DNA from: DASRHK01 sp963776465
GTDB taxonomy: Bacteria; Pseudomonadota; Gammaproteobacteria; Nevskiales; Nevskiaceae
Reading direction: 5' to 3'
Assembly: GCA_963776465.1 (NCBI GenBank)
Contig: CAVZMV010000002.1
Coordinates: forward strand, 248,001 to 312,000
DNA length: 64,000 nucleotides
In this document: positions 15,788-22,771 of the stretch, piece by piece
How positions within the stretch are numbered: position 1 is the first letter of the stretch
Layout: every line of letters begins with the position of its first letter
Made by a program: the position numbers and the translations under genes
The notes under the pieces: generated by a model
The model's input: the letters and a program-made list of their open reading frames with translations, nothing else
What the model was told of the DNA's origin: nothing
Database searches by the model: none

Positions 15788-17140
15788 TCAGCCCATCTGA
15801 TACTGGCGGCGCTTGCGGTAGAGGGTGGAAGCGTCGATGCCCAGGATGCGGGAGGCCGCTTCCAGCGTGGCGGCGCTCGCGAGCACCGCCTGGATGTGCG
15901 CGCGCTCGAGCTCCTCGAGGGTCAGGGGATCGCCGGCGCGAACGCCGGCCCCGGACGGCCGCGCATCGCGGCTGAACGGCAGGTGCTCTGCGCGGATGGT
16001 GTCGCCCCCGCACAGGATCACGGCGCGCTCGATGATGTTGGACAGCTCGCGCAGGTTGCCGGGCCAGTCGTAGCCCGCCAGCATCGCCGCCGCATCGTCG
16101 GCGAACCGGCGCGCCGGGCGATCGTAGCGGCGCACGAACTGGGTGAGCATCTGCTCGGCGAGCATCACCACGTCCTCGCGGCGCTCGCGCAGCGGCGGCA
16201 GCTTCAGCGCCACGACGTTGAGGCGGTAATAGAGGTCTTCGCGGAACTTGCCCTGCGCCACCATCTGCGACAGGTCGTGGTTGGTCGCCACCACCAGGCG
16301 CACGTTCGCGGTGCGCGTCTGCGGATCGCCGACCCGCTCGTACTCGCGGTCCTGGATGAAGCGCAGCAGGCGCGGCTGCAGCGCCAGCGGCAGGTCGCCG
16401 ACCTCGTCGAGGAACAGCGTGCCGCCGTCGGCGACTTGGACGCGGCCCTGGCGGTTCTCGGTCGCACCGGTGAAGGCGCCGCGCACGTGGCCGAACAACT
16501 CGCTGGCAAGCAATTCCGCGGACAGCGTCGGGCAGCTCACCAAGGCGAACGCGGCCTTGGAGCGCTTGCTCCAGTTGTGGATCGCCCGCGCCAGCACGTT
16601 CTTGCCGGTGCCGCTCTCGCCGAGGAGCATCACCGTCGCGTCGGTGGCAGCCACCTGGCGGGCAATCTCGTAGCTGGCGGACAGCGCCGGGTTGCGCGTC
16701 GTGACTTCCGGCTGCGGATCGCCGGGGGCGCTGCTCTCCAGCGCCTCGATGCGACGCTCCAGGCGCCGCGCCTCGAGCTGCTGGCGGACTGCCAGCGTGA
16801 TCTGCTCCGGAGAGCAGGGCTTGACCAGGTAATCGGAGGCGCCCGTGCGGATCGCGTTCAGCGCCGTCGGCACGTCGTCCATGGCGGTGGCCATGATCAC
16901 GCGCATCCACGGCGCCCACTCGCGCAGCTTGGGCAGGAACTCCATGCCGGAGGCTTCGCCTAGATCCAGGTCCAGCACGGCGACGTCGAACATGGTGCGG
17001 GCGAGCGCGGACTCCGCCTCGACCGGCGATTGCACGCTGGTGACGTCCAGGCCCTCTTCCTCCAGGCAGCGGCGGAACAGGCGCAGCACTGCCGAATCGT
17101 CGTCGATCAGGAGAATGCGGGAAGCAGAGTTTTCGGCCAT
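15788..17140 (-). CDS. Sigma-54-dependent NtrC-type response regulator
   Basis: Starting at the ATG of MAENSASRIL the protein has 450 residues; an in-frame ATG at 17185 would add 15. The receiver domain has Asp13-15 and phospho-acceptor Asp57 (VLDLDLG). The AAA+ domain has GESGTGKN, an intact GAFTGA, GGTLFLDEVGDL, FREDLYYRLNVV and WPGNLRELSN. The C-terminal Fis-type helix-turn-helix reads LEAASRILGIDASTLYRKR. It should activate sigma-54 promoters when phosphorylated. No histidine kinase is adjacent, so it is an orphan here. A sigma-54-type promoter lies divergently just upstream at 17283-17298. Confidence 0.92.
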   Translation of the reverse strand: MAENSASRILLIDDDSAVLRLFRRCLEEEGLDVTSVQSPVEAESALARTMFDVAVLDLDLGEASGMEFLPKLREWAPWMRVIMATAMDDVPTALNAIRTGASDYLVKPCSPEQITLAVRQQLEARRLERRIEALESSAPGDPQPEVTTRNPALSASYEIARQVAATDATVMLLGESGTGKNVLARAIHNWSKRSKAAFALVSCPTLSAELLASELFGHVRGAFTGATENRQGRVQVADGGTLFLDEVGDLPLALQPRLLRFIQDREYERVGDPQTRTANVRLVVATNHDLSQMVAQGKFREDLYYRLNVVALKLPPLRERREDVVMLAEQMLTQFVRRYDRPARRFADDAAAMLAGYDWPGNLRELSNIIERAVILCGGDTIRAEHLPFSRDARPSGAGVRAGDPLTLEELERAHIQAVLASAATLEAASRILGIDASTLYRKRRQYQMG

Positions 17141-17282
17141 CGCTCGATCAGCTCGTGTGGGTGCAGGTTCGCGTGTGCCGGCCATGCATTATGCAGGGCG
17201 CTTGGCGCCCTGACCGAGCAGGACGCCAGCGGACCGGTCCATTGTGAACGAAGAGTGCATTGTTTTTGATCGCATTCCCAGG

Positions 17283-17298
17283 TGGCACAGAAGTGGCG
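17283..17298 (+). promoter_or_regulatory. Putative sigma-54 (-24/-12) promoter of the DUF1328 gene
   Basis: TGGCAC, five bases, then TGGCG gives the invariant GG and GC dinucleotides at the correct 10-base interval for RpoN, with one deviation (TGGC for TTGC) at -12. It lies about 55 bases before the DUF1328 ATG and between that gene and the divergent orphan sigma-54 regulator. rpoN itself is at 27574-29025. Confidence 0.6.
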
Positions 17299-17351
17299 GT
17301 TCATTAGGCAGCGCCGACATCCGCGGCGTTGGAACTTTAAGGAGAACTCCC

Positions 17352-17522
17352 ATGCTTTATTACGCTGCAGTTTTTCTGGTCATTGCGCTGATCTCCGCGG
17401 TGCTGGGCTTCGGCGGCATCGCCGGCGCAGCGGCGGGTATCGCCAAGGTCCTGTTCGTCGTTTTCCTGGCGCTGTTCGTCGTCTCGCTCATCTTCGGTCG
17501 CCGTCCGGGCGCAGGCGTATAG
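17352..17522 (+). CDS. Small DUF1328 membrane protein
   Basis: The 56-residue protein is almost entirely two hydrophobic helices (MLYYAAVFLVIALISAVLGF; AGIAKVLFVVFLALFVVSLIF) with a Gly-rich turn GGIAGAAAG, the DUF1328/YtjA pattern. It is an inner-membrane protein of unknown function, often induced by stress. TAAGGAG at 17338-17344 is an excellent ribosome binding site. A sigma-54-type promoter precedes it. Confidence 0.88.
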   Translation: MLYYAAVFLVIALISAVLGFGGIAGAAAGIAKVLFVVFLALFVVSLIFGRRPGAGV

Positions 17523-17687
17523 GGATCGCGGCACATTCGGAAAAATCCGGCCGGCGTGCATCACGTCTGAAGGCGTCGCGCCCGGGGGTGCGCGAGCAGC
17601 GCTTCTTGGTGCGATGCGGACGCCGGCGTCCGAAATATCAGGAGGGGTGTCGACCGACGAGGCGGCACTCCTCCTGACCTTGAGCGG

Positions 17688-18098
17688 CTATGCAGTCTTC
17701 CCTGTCATGGTGCCGCGGCCCTTACTCTTCGCTACAAAGGCGAAGGCGTGTTGTATGAATTTGCCGCGCTGTCCCGAGTTGCTGCGGACAGCGACTTCCA
17801 ATCGGTTGTCGACGCGCTCGATGCCATCGGTCGCGAGCGCGAGTTTCTCGGCGAGCGCGCGCTCGTGATGCGTGCTGACGGAGCCGGTCAGCAGCACCTC
17901 GCCGCCACGCACGCTGACGGCGATCTCGGTGGTGCGCAGCACTGGGCTGGCGATATAGGTGTTCCAGATCTCCGTCTGACGGCGCAGATCCTGGTTTTCC
18001 TGGTAACGGGCGGCGCTGTCGGCGGCGAAGAACACGGCCACGGCGATGAAGAGCTGGGGCACCACCCAGTTCAGAAGGCTGAAGTAGCTGCGTTTCAT
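17688..18098 (-). CDS. BON-domain membrane-anchored protein
   Basis: The 136-residue protein has one N-terminal membrane helix (SLLNWVVPQLFIAVAVFFAA) and a BON domain (roughly residues 45-105) recognised from ITSPVLRTTEIAVSV-like text here reading IASPVLRTTEIAVSV, GEVLLTGSVSTHHERALAEKLA and GIERVDNRLEV. BON domains bind phospholipid or act in envelope stress (OsmY-like). The tail is basic. A weak sigma-54-like match (TGGCAC, five bases, TTGGT) lies upstream on the minus strand at 18185-18200. Confidence 0.8.
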   Translation of the reverse strand: MKRSYFSLLNWVVPQLFIAVAVFFAADSAARYQENQDLRRQTEIWNTYIASPVLRTTEIAVSVRGGEVLLTGSVSTHHERALAEKLALATDGIERVDNRLEVAVRSNSGQRGKFIQHAFAFVAKSKGRGTMTGKTA

Positions 18099-18321
18099 CG
18101 GGCCCTCCTCCGGTCAGAGTGACAAGTGGAGGCGCTTTTCCCCGCGATCCCCACCCGGTCCGCACTTGGACACGTGTATGTATTACCAAGAGGCGTGCCA
18201 GCGGCAATGAGTGGAACTAGCCCATGTTTCCATTGTCCTTTTTAGACCAGCCCCCGCTGGAACTTCCCGCAGGCTGCATGGTCGGCCAGGGTCCGCTGTG
18301 CAGAATGCATGAGCGTCCGAT

Positions 18322-19173
18322 ATGAGCAGCCGGAAAAAACGTCCCCGTAAGCCACAACAGCTTCCCGGCAGCCAGCGGCGCATGCGTCCGGCACCCGTCA
18401 CGATCCATCGCGACTACCGCGGCTCGGGGAAGCTCGAAGGCAAAGTCGCGCTGATCTCCGGCGCCGACAGCGGCATTGGCCGGGCCGTCGCGGTCCACTT
18501 CGCGCGCGAGGGCTGTGACGTCGCTTTCATCTATCTGTCCGAGGACGCCGACGCTCGCGAGACGCGGGAATGCGTGGAGCGCGAAGGGCGGCGCTGCCTG
18601 GCCATGCGCGGCAATGCGCAAAGCCAGGCTTTGTGCCGCAAGGCCGTCGAGCGAACGGTGCGCGAGCTCGGGCGGCTCGACGTGCTCGTCAACAATCTCG
18701 CGCGGCAGGTGGTGCAGGAAAAGCCGGAGGACATTCCGCGCGCGCAGCTGCGCGAGACGTTCGAGAACAACGTATTTCCGTTTTTCTACTTGACGCAGGC
18801 GGCGCTTGAGCACCTGCCGCGCGGCGGATGCATCATCAACACCGGCTCGGTGACGTCCTTCCGCGGTCAGCCGGTGCTGCTGGACTACGCGTCCACCAAG
18901 GGCGCCGTCGAGGCCTTCACCTACTCGCTGGCAACCAACCTTGCTCCGCGCGGCATCCGCGTCAACGGCGTCGCGCCCGGACCGATCTGGACGCCGCTGA
19001 TCCCCGCCAGCTTCTACGGCAAGAAGTTGCGCGAGTTCGGCAAGAACACCTTGCTCAAGCGTCCCGGCCAGCCGGCGGAAGTCGCGCCGGCCTACGTCTA
19101 TCTCGCGAGCCGTGACGCGTCCTACGTCACCGGACAGTTCATCCACATCAACGGCGGCGGCTTCATCGGCTGA
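18322..19173 (+). CDS. SDR family oxidoreductase
   Basis: The 283-residue classical short-chain dehydrogenase has a cofactor motif SGADSGIGRAVA, NNLARQ in place of the usual NNAG, catalytic Ser in NTGSVTSF, and Tyr/Lys in YASTKGAVEAF. A basic N-terminal extension of about 40 residues precedes the fold, as in the YghA-like subgroup of stress-associated SDRs. The substrate is unknown. The ligD ligase gene begins two bases after its stop, suggesting co-transcription. Confidence 0.88.
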   Translation: MSSRKKRPRKPQQLPGSQRRMRPAPVTIHRDYRGSGKLEGKVALISGADSGIGRAVAVHFAREGCDVAFIYLSEDADARETRECVEREGRRCLAMRGNAQSQALCRKAVERTVRELGRLDVLVNNLARQVVQEKPEDIPRAQLRETFENNVFPFFYLTQAALEHLPRGGCIINTGSVTSFRGQPVLLDYASTKGAVEAFTYSLATNLAPRGIRVNGVAPGPIWTPLIPASFYGKKLREFGKNTLLKRPGQPAEVAPAYVYLASRDASYVTGQFIHINGGGFIG

Positions 19174-19174
19174 C

Positions 19175-20161
19175 GTGACTGCTCCGTCCGTCGAGCTGCA
19201 GCTGGCACGCCTGGTCGACGAAGCGCCGGCCGGTGACGACTGGCTGCACGAGCTCAAGTACGACGGCTTCCGGATCCTGATCGAGCGGCGGGCAAGCCGC
19301 GTCGGGCTCTACTCGCGCAACGGGCTGGACTGGACCGCGAAGCTGCCGCACCTCGTCGACGCGGTCCGCAAGCTGCCCTGCAAGAGCTGCGTGCTGGACG
19401 GGGAGCTCGTGGCGCTGGACGCCAAGGGCAACAGCAGCTTCGGGCTGCTGCAGCGGCAGATGGGCACGACGCCGGAAAAGACCGTGGTGTTCGCGTTCGA
19501 CCTGCTGCGCCTGGACGGCCGCGACGTCGCACGCCTGCCGCTCGACGATCGCAAGCGGGCGCTCGCCGGCTTGCTGAAGAATGCTGGCAGCGCGCTGCGG
19601 CCTTCGAGCTACATCGTCGGCGGAGGCCCGCGGGCGTTCGCGCGCGCGTGCACGCAGGGCCTCGAAGGCATCATCAGCAAGCGCCGCGCGGCGGCGTACC
19701 TCGGCGGGCGCAACGGCGACTGGCTCAAGGTCAAATGCGTCGCCTCGGACGAGTTCGTGGTCATCGGCTACACCGCGGGCCAAGGCGCGCGCGCGCGTCT
19801 CGGCGCCGTCCTCCTGGCCAAGCCGGAGCGTGACGGCGTCTTCCGCTACGTCGGCCGCGTCGGCAGCGGCTTCACCGGCGCGCTGCTCGACGAGCTCCTG
19901 CGCCGCGTCAAGCACCGCAAGCAGCCGGTCGATCTGGTGCAGACGCCGTCTCGCGCCGATCTGCGCGGCGCGCAGCCGGTCTGGGTCGAGCCGCGCATCG
20001 TCGTGGAGGTCAATCACCGCGGCATCACCAACGATGGACGCCTGCGCCAGGGCAGCATCAAGGGCATGCGTCCGGACAAGTCCACGCGCGACCTGCGCAG
20101 CTCCGATCGCGACGTCGATCGCAAGAGCGCGCGATCCCGCCGACGCGCGAGCCAGACATGA
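19175..20161 (+). CDS. ligD: ATP-dependent DNA ligase, LigD ligase-domain protein
   Basis: The 328-residue protein corresponds to the ligase part of bacterial NHEJ LigD. The nucleotidyl-lysine motif is HELKYDGFRILIE, followed by LDGELVALD, FAFDLLRLDGRD, EGIISKR and DWLKVKC, then an OB-fold domain with RYVGRVGSGF and VVEVNHRGIT. I chose GTG 19175, directly after the SDR stop; an ATG at 19112 would lie inside the SDR gene. It lacks the phosphoesterase and polymerase domains that usually share one chain; the polymerase is the next gene, overlapping by ATGA. No Ku gene is in the window. Confidence 0.88.
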   Translation: MTAPSVELQLARLVDEAPAGDDWLHELKYDGFRILIERRASRVGLYSRNGLDWTAKLPHLVDAVRKLPCKSCVLDGELVALDAKGNSSFGLLQRQMGTTPEKTVVFAFDLLRLDGRDVARLPLDDRKRALAGLLKNAGSALRPSSYIVGGGPRAFARACTQGLEGIISKRRAAAYLGGRNGDWLKVKCVASDEFVVIGYTAGQGARARLGAVLLAKPERDGVFRYVGRVGSGFTGALLDELLRRVKHRKQPVDLVQTPSRADLRGAQPVWVEPRIVVEVNHRGITNDGRLRQGSIKGMRPDKSTRDLRSSDRDVDRKSARSRRRASQT

Positions 20162-21006
20162 AAGACAAGACCAAATTCCGCCTGACGCATCCGGAGCGGC
20201 TGCTGTTCACCTCGCCGCCGATCACCAAGCGACAGCTGTTCGACTACTACCTGAGCGTCGCCGAGCGCATGCTTCCAGCCATCCGCCGACGGCCGATCTC
20301 GCTGGTGCGCTGTCCCGGCGGTATCGCCGGCCCCTGCTTCTTCCAGCGCAATCCGTCGCCCGGCTTCAGCGACGCCGTGCAGGTCGCGCGCGTCGGCGAC
20401 AAGCAGGTCGTGTTCGTCGAGGATCTGCAGGGCCTGCTGTCGCTGGTGCAGATGAACGTGATCGAGATCCACGCGTGGGGGTCGACCATCGACGACGTCG
20501 ACCATCCCGATCAGATCGTGCTGGACCTGGATCCCGGCGAGGGCGTCGCCTTCAAGCGGATCGTCGGCGCCGCCCAGCTTCTGCGCAAGCGCCTGCGGGC
20601 ATCGAAGCTGGAATCCTTCGTGCGGACCTCGGGCGGCAAGGGGTTGCACGTCGTCGTGCCGCTCAGGCCGCGTCCGGACTGGGAGCGGGCAAAGGCGTTC
20701 GCCGGCGAGCTCGCGAGTGAGCTCGCCAAAGAGATGCCGCAGGAATTCGTGGCGGTGGCGGGAGCGTCCAAGCGCAAGGGCCGGATCTTCGTCGATTACC
20801 TGCGCAACGCCCGCAGCGCCTCGAGCGTGGCCTCCTACTCCGTGCGCGCCCGCGAAGGCGCCGGCGTCGCCGTGCCGCTGGCGTGGAGCGAGCTGTCGAA
20901 ACTGCGGTCGGGCTCGCAGTTCTCCCTTGCCGACGCACAGCGCCGCCTGCGCAAGAAGGATCCATGGTCGGAGTTCGCGCGTGTGCGGCAGCGTCTGCCC
21001 AGATAA
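20158..21006 (+). CDS. ligD: LigD-type DNA polymerase/primase domain protein
   Basis: The 282-residue protein is an archaeo-eukaryotic primase-like LigD polymerase that fills ends during non-homologous end joining. Features are FRLTHPERLLF, RPISLVRCPGGIAGPCFFQRN, the catalytic metal-binding DLDPGEG, RTSGGKGLHVVVPL, and FVDYLRN followed by SASSVASYSVRAREGAGVAVPL. It overlaps the ligase gene by four bases, so the two halves of a conventional LigD are made as separate, coupled polypeptides. A 13-bp terminator hairpin begins directly after its stop. Confidence 0.9.
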   Translation: MKDKTKFRLTHPERLLFTSPPITKRQLFDYYLSVAERMLPAIRRRPISLVRCPGGIAGPCFFQRNPSPGFSDAVQVARVGDKQVVFVEDLQGLLSLVQMNVIEIHAWGSTIDDVDHPDQIVLDLDPGEGVAFKRIVGAAQLLRKRLRASKLESFVRTSGGKGLHVVVPLRPRPDWERAKAFAGELASELAKEMPQEFVAVAGASKRKGRIFVDYLRNARSASSVASYSVRAREGAGVAVPLAWSELSKLRSGSQFSLADAQRRLRKKDPWSEFARVRQRLPR

Positions 21007-21039
21007 AAAGGCGGCAGGCTTTTAGGGCCTGCCGCCTTT
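21005..21039. terminator. Bidirectional terminator between ligD and the lipoprotein gene
   Basis: A perfect 13-bp stem (21007-21019 with 21027-21039) with a 7-base loop begins right after the polymerase stop. On the minus strand it ends in TTTTT (21009-21005), serving the convergent gene at 21091. The plus-strand side has a short TTT within the stem and a weaker downstream tract. Confidence 0.85.
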
Positions 21040-21090
21040 GGTTTCCGGACGCGCAGGGAGAGGGAGACGCGGCCGGGAAGCTCTTCTTCG

Positions 21091-21546
21091 TCAGTGAATC
21101 TGCTTTTCCGCGGCGTCAGCCTGCTGCTTGATGGAGTTGTACTTGCTCTCCGCGGTCGCGATCTTCTGATCGCGCTCGGTCTTGGCGCGGTCCACGCAGC
21201 TGTCCTTCATGTTGCCGGTCTGCGCATCGCACTTCTCCTTGGCGACCTCGAACTCTGCCTCGGCCTTCTTCTTCTCGACGTTGTAGGCGCCCTCGGCTTC
21301 GATGCGCGCGACCTCGGCGGTGTTGGAGGTGCCGGGGCTGGTCGGGCTGTTGGCCGTCGCCATGTCGGAACGCGCCTCCGCGTTCTGCTCGGCCGCGTCG
21401 TTGCGCGCCTCGTTCACTTCGCGGTTTTGCGCGGCCTGCTCCTTGGCAACGTCGCGCTGGGTTTCGGCCGGGGTTTCCTGCCGGTTGCACGCGGTCAAGC
21501 CGCCGGCGGCAACGGTCACTGCCAACACTGCGATACGGATCTTCAT
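21091..21546 (-). CDS. Putative lipoprotein with charged coiled-coil
   Basis: The 151-residue protein has a lipoprotein signal peptide with lipobox LTAC (Cys20), then a long Ala/Glu/Lys/Gln-rich region (residues about 25-150) consistent with a helical or coiled-coil stalk, including two cysteines in AKEKCDAQTGNMKDSCVDRA. It resembles small uncharacterised lipoproteins of betaproteobacteria but no named family is certain. It is a single gene with a terminator after it. Confidence 0.7.
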   Translation of the reverse strand: MKIRIAVLAVTVAAGGLTACNRQETPAETQRDVAKEQAAQNREVNEARNDAAEQNAEARSDMATANSPTSPGTSNTAEVARIEAEGAYNVEKKKAEAEFEVAKEKCDAQTGNMKDSCVDRAKTERDQKIATAESKYNSIKQQADAAEKQIH

Positions 21547-21907
21547 TTAGGCACCTCTTTGGTTGGGTAGGCTCGCATGCGCTCCGAGTCGTCCGACAAG
21601 CGCAAAGATGGTTGTTCCTCGATGGGAGAGTGCCTGCGCACGCTCCACACGAGGATTCCGGCTCAACTACACCATGTTTCGTGCCAGCTTTGGCAAGCCG
21701 GCCAAGGGCTTGTACCGCGGTGCTTTCGCAAAATTGTGACGCCGCGCGCCTACATGCAGGACGCAAGCCAGGCCCCGGCGAGCCTGTCGTTTTGCACGCG
21801 CTGCGTAATGGGCAGCGACAGGTCGTGGCATGTGCATTGCCCCGCTGCGACATCGCACCCGCGTGCTTTTGCGCGGTCTTACCTTCCATCGGCAACAGGA
21901 GGCAGTC
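21547..21907. other. 361-bp gene-free region between divergent genes
   Basis: I see no convincing coding sequence in either direction; short open frames here lack a ribosome binding site and family features. It must hold the promoter of the minus-strand lipoprotein gene and that of the PA2169/CsbD genes, for which a sigma-54-type element is visible at 21826-21841. Confidence 0.6.
21826..21841 (+). promoter_or_regulatory. Putative sigma-54 (-24/-12) promoter of the PA2169-CsbD genes
   Basis: TGGCAT, five bases (GTGCA), TTGCC fits the RpoN consensus closely, with GG and GC dinucleotides at the required interval. Predicted initiation would be about 55 bases before the ATG at 21908. No equally good sigma-70 element was seen. 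Confidence 0.65.
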
Positions 21908-22348
21908 ATGGCAGCGAACACCGATCTGCTCAAGGAGATCGTGGAGACGGCGCGCGACGGCGCGAACTTTTACGACAGCGCTCAGGAGAAGGTGAAGAAC
22001 CAGAGACTGCGCGCGATCTTCGCGCGCATGAGCGCAGCCAAGCGTGAGCTCATCACCGGCCTGTCGGACTATCTGGCGCAAACCGGCGAGCGCCCGCCGG
22101 AGAACGGCACCTTGCTCGGCTCGCTGCGCAAGCATTACGCCGAGCTGCTCGCGACGCTGGCGGCCGACGACGATCATGTCTATGTGGCGCAGCTGGAGGA
22201 AGCGGAGGACCGCCTGCTCGACCAGATCCAGCAGGCGATCGAGCATGCCCGCGACACCGCCGTGCGCGTGCAGCTGCAGGCATACCTCCCCAAGGTGCGC
22301 GAGTGGCACGACGAGATGCGCGACCTCAAGGAGCACCTGGCGGCCTGA
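21908..22348 (+). CDS. PA2169/DUF2383 family four-helix-bundle protein (paralog 2)
   Basis: The 146-residue protein is a second PA2169-type helical bundle: DLLKEIVETARDGANFYDSA, RLRAIFARMSAAKRELITGLS, GSLRKHYAELLA, YVAQLEEAEDRLLDQIQQAI and PKVREWHDEMRDLKEHL. Its repeated Glu/His pairs are reminiscent of ferritin-like folds, but metal binding is not shown. AACAGGAGG directly upstream is a strong ribosome binding site. CsbD follows after 32 bases, and a sigma-54-type promoter lies upstream. Confidence 0.85.
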   Translation: MAANTDLLKEIVETARDGANFYDSAQEKVKNQRLRAIFARMSAAKRELITGLSDYLAQTGERPPENGTLLGSLRKHYAELLATLAADDDHVYVAQLEEAEDRLLDQIQQAIEHARDTAVRVQLQAYLPKVREWHDEMRDLKEHLAA

Positions 22349-22380
22349 CCGATGCACGGCGACAACAAAGGAGACAGCTG

Positions 22381-22581
22381 ATGAACGACGACGCGCTCAA
22401 GGGCCAATGGAAGATGCTCAAGGGCAAGATCAAGGAGAAGTGGGGCAAGCTCACCGACGACGACCTGACCGAGGTCGAAGGCCGTCGCGACTTCCTGATC
22501 GGGCGCATCCAGGAGCGCTACGGCATCGCCAAGGAGAAGGCGACGCAGGAGCTGCGCGAGTTCGAGCACGACCTGCAGTAA
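22381..22581 (+). CDS. CsbD family stress protein
   Basis: The 66-residue protein matches CsbD: NDDALKGQWKMLKGKIKEKWGKLTDDDL, VEGRRDFLIGRIQERYGIAKEKA. CsbD proteins are small, charged and induced by general stress in many bacteria; their role is unknown. AAAGGAGA precedes the ATG. It lies 32 bases after the PA2169 gene and 16 before the next small gene, probably one transcript. Confidence 0.92.
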   Translation: MNDDALKGQWKMLKGKIKEKWGKLTDDDLTEVEGRRDFLIGRIQERYGIAKEKATQELREFEHDLQ

Positions 22582-22597
22582 GCCGGAGCAAATCGCC

Positions 22598-22753
22598 ATG
22601 CCCAAGCCAAGCCATCCGAATCCAGACGTCCAGCCGAGCGTGCCGAAGGGCCCGAACGACCCAGGCAGCCGGCCGCCAGAAATGCCTTCGCAGCGCCCCC
22701 AGGAAGTGCCGCCGATGCAGGAGGCAGAGCAGGAAGAGGAAGAGGAGCAATAG
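22598..22753 (+). CDS. 51-residue proline/glutamate-rich small protein
   Basis: The frame opens with MPKPSHPNPDVQPSVPKG, continues with many Pro residues and ends in a run of Glu/Gln (EAEQEEEEEQ). It is probably disordered and acidic at the C-terminus. CCGGAGCAA at 22583-22591 is a reasonable ribosome binding site. Position 16 bases after csbD on the same strand supports a real gene. No family is recognised; composition bias could also arise by chance in GC-rich DNA. Confidence 0.55.
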   Translation: MPKPSHPNPDVQPSVPKGPNDPGSRPPEMPSQRPQEVPPMQEAEQEEEEEQ

Positions 22754-22771
22754 CTCCTTCTTCGGACGTTG

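Noticed and set aside
18185..18200. Sigma-54-like match upstream of the BON gene
   Set aside because: TGGCAC with correct spacing is present, but the essential GC at -12 reads GG, so I did not list it as a promoter.
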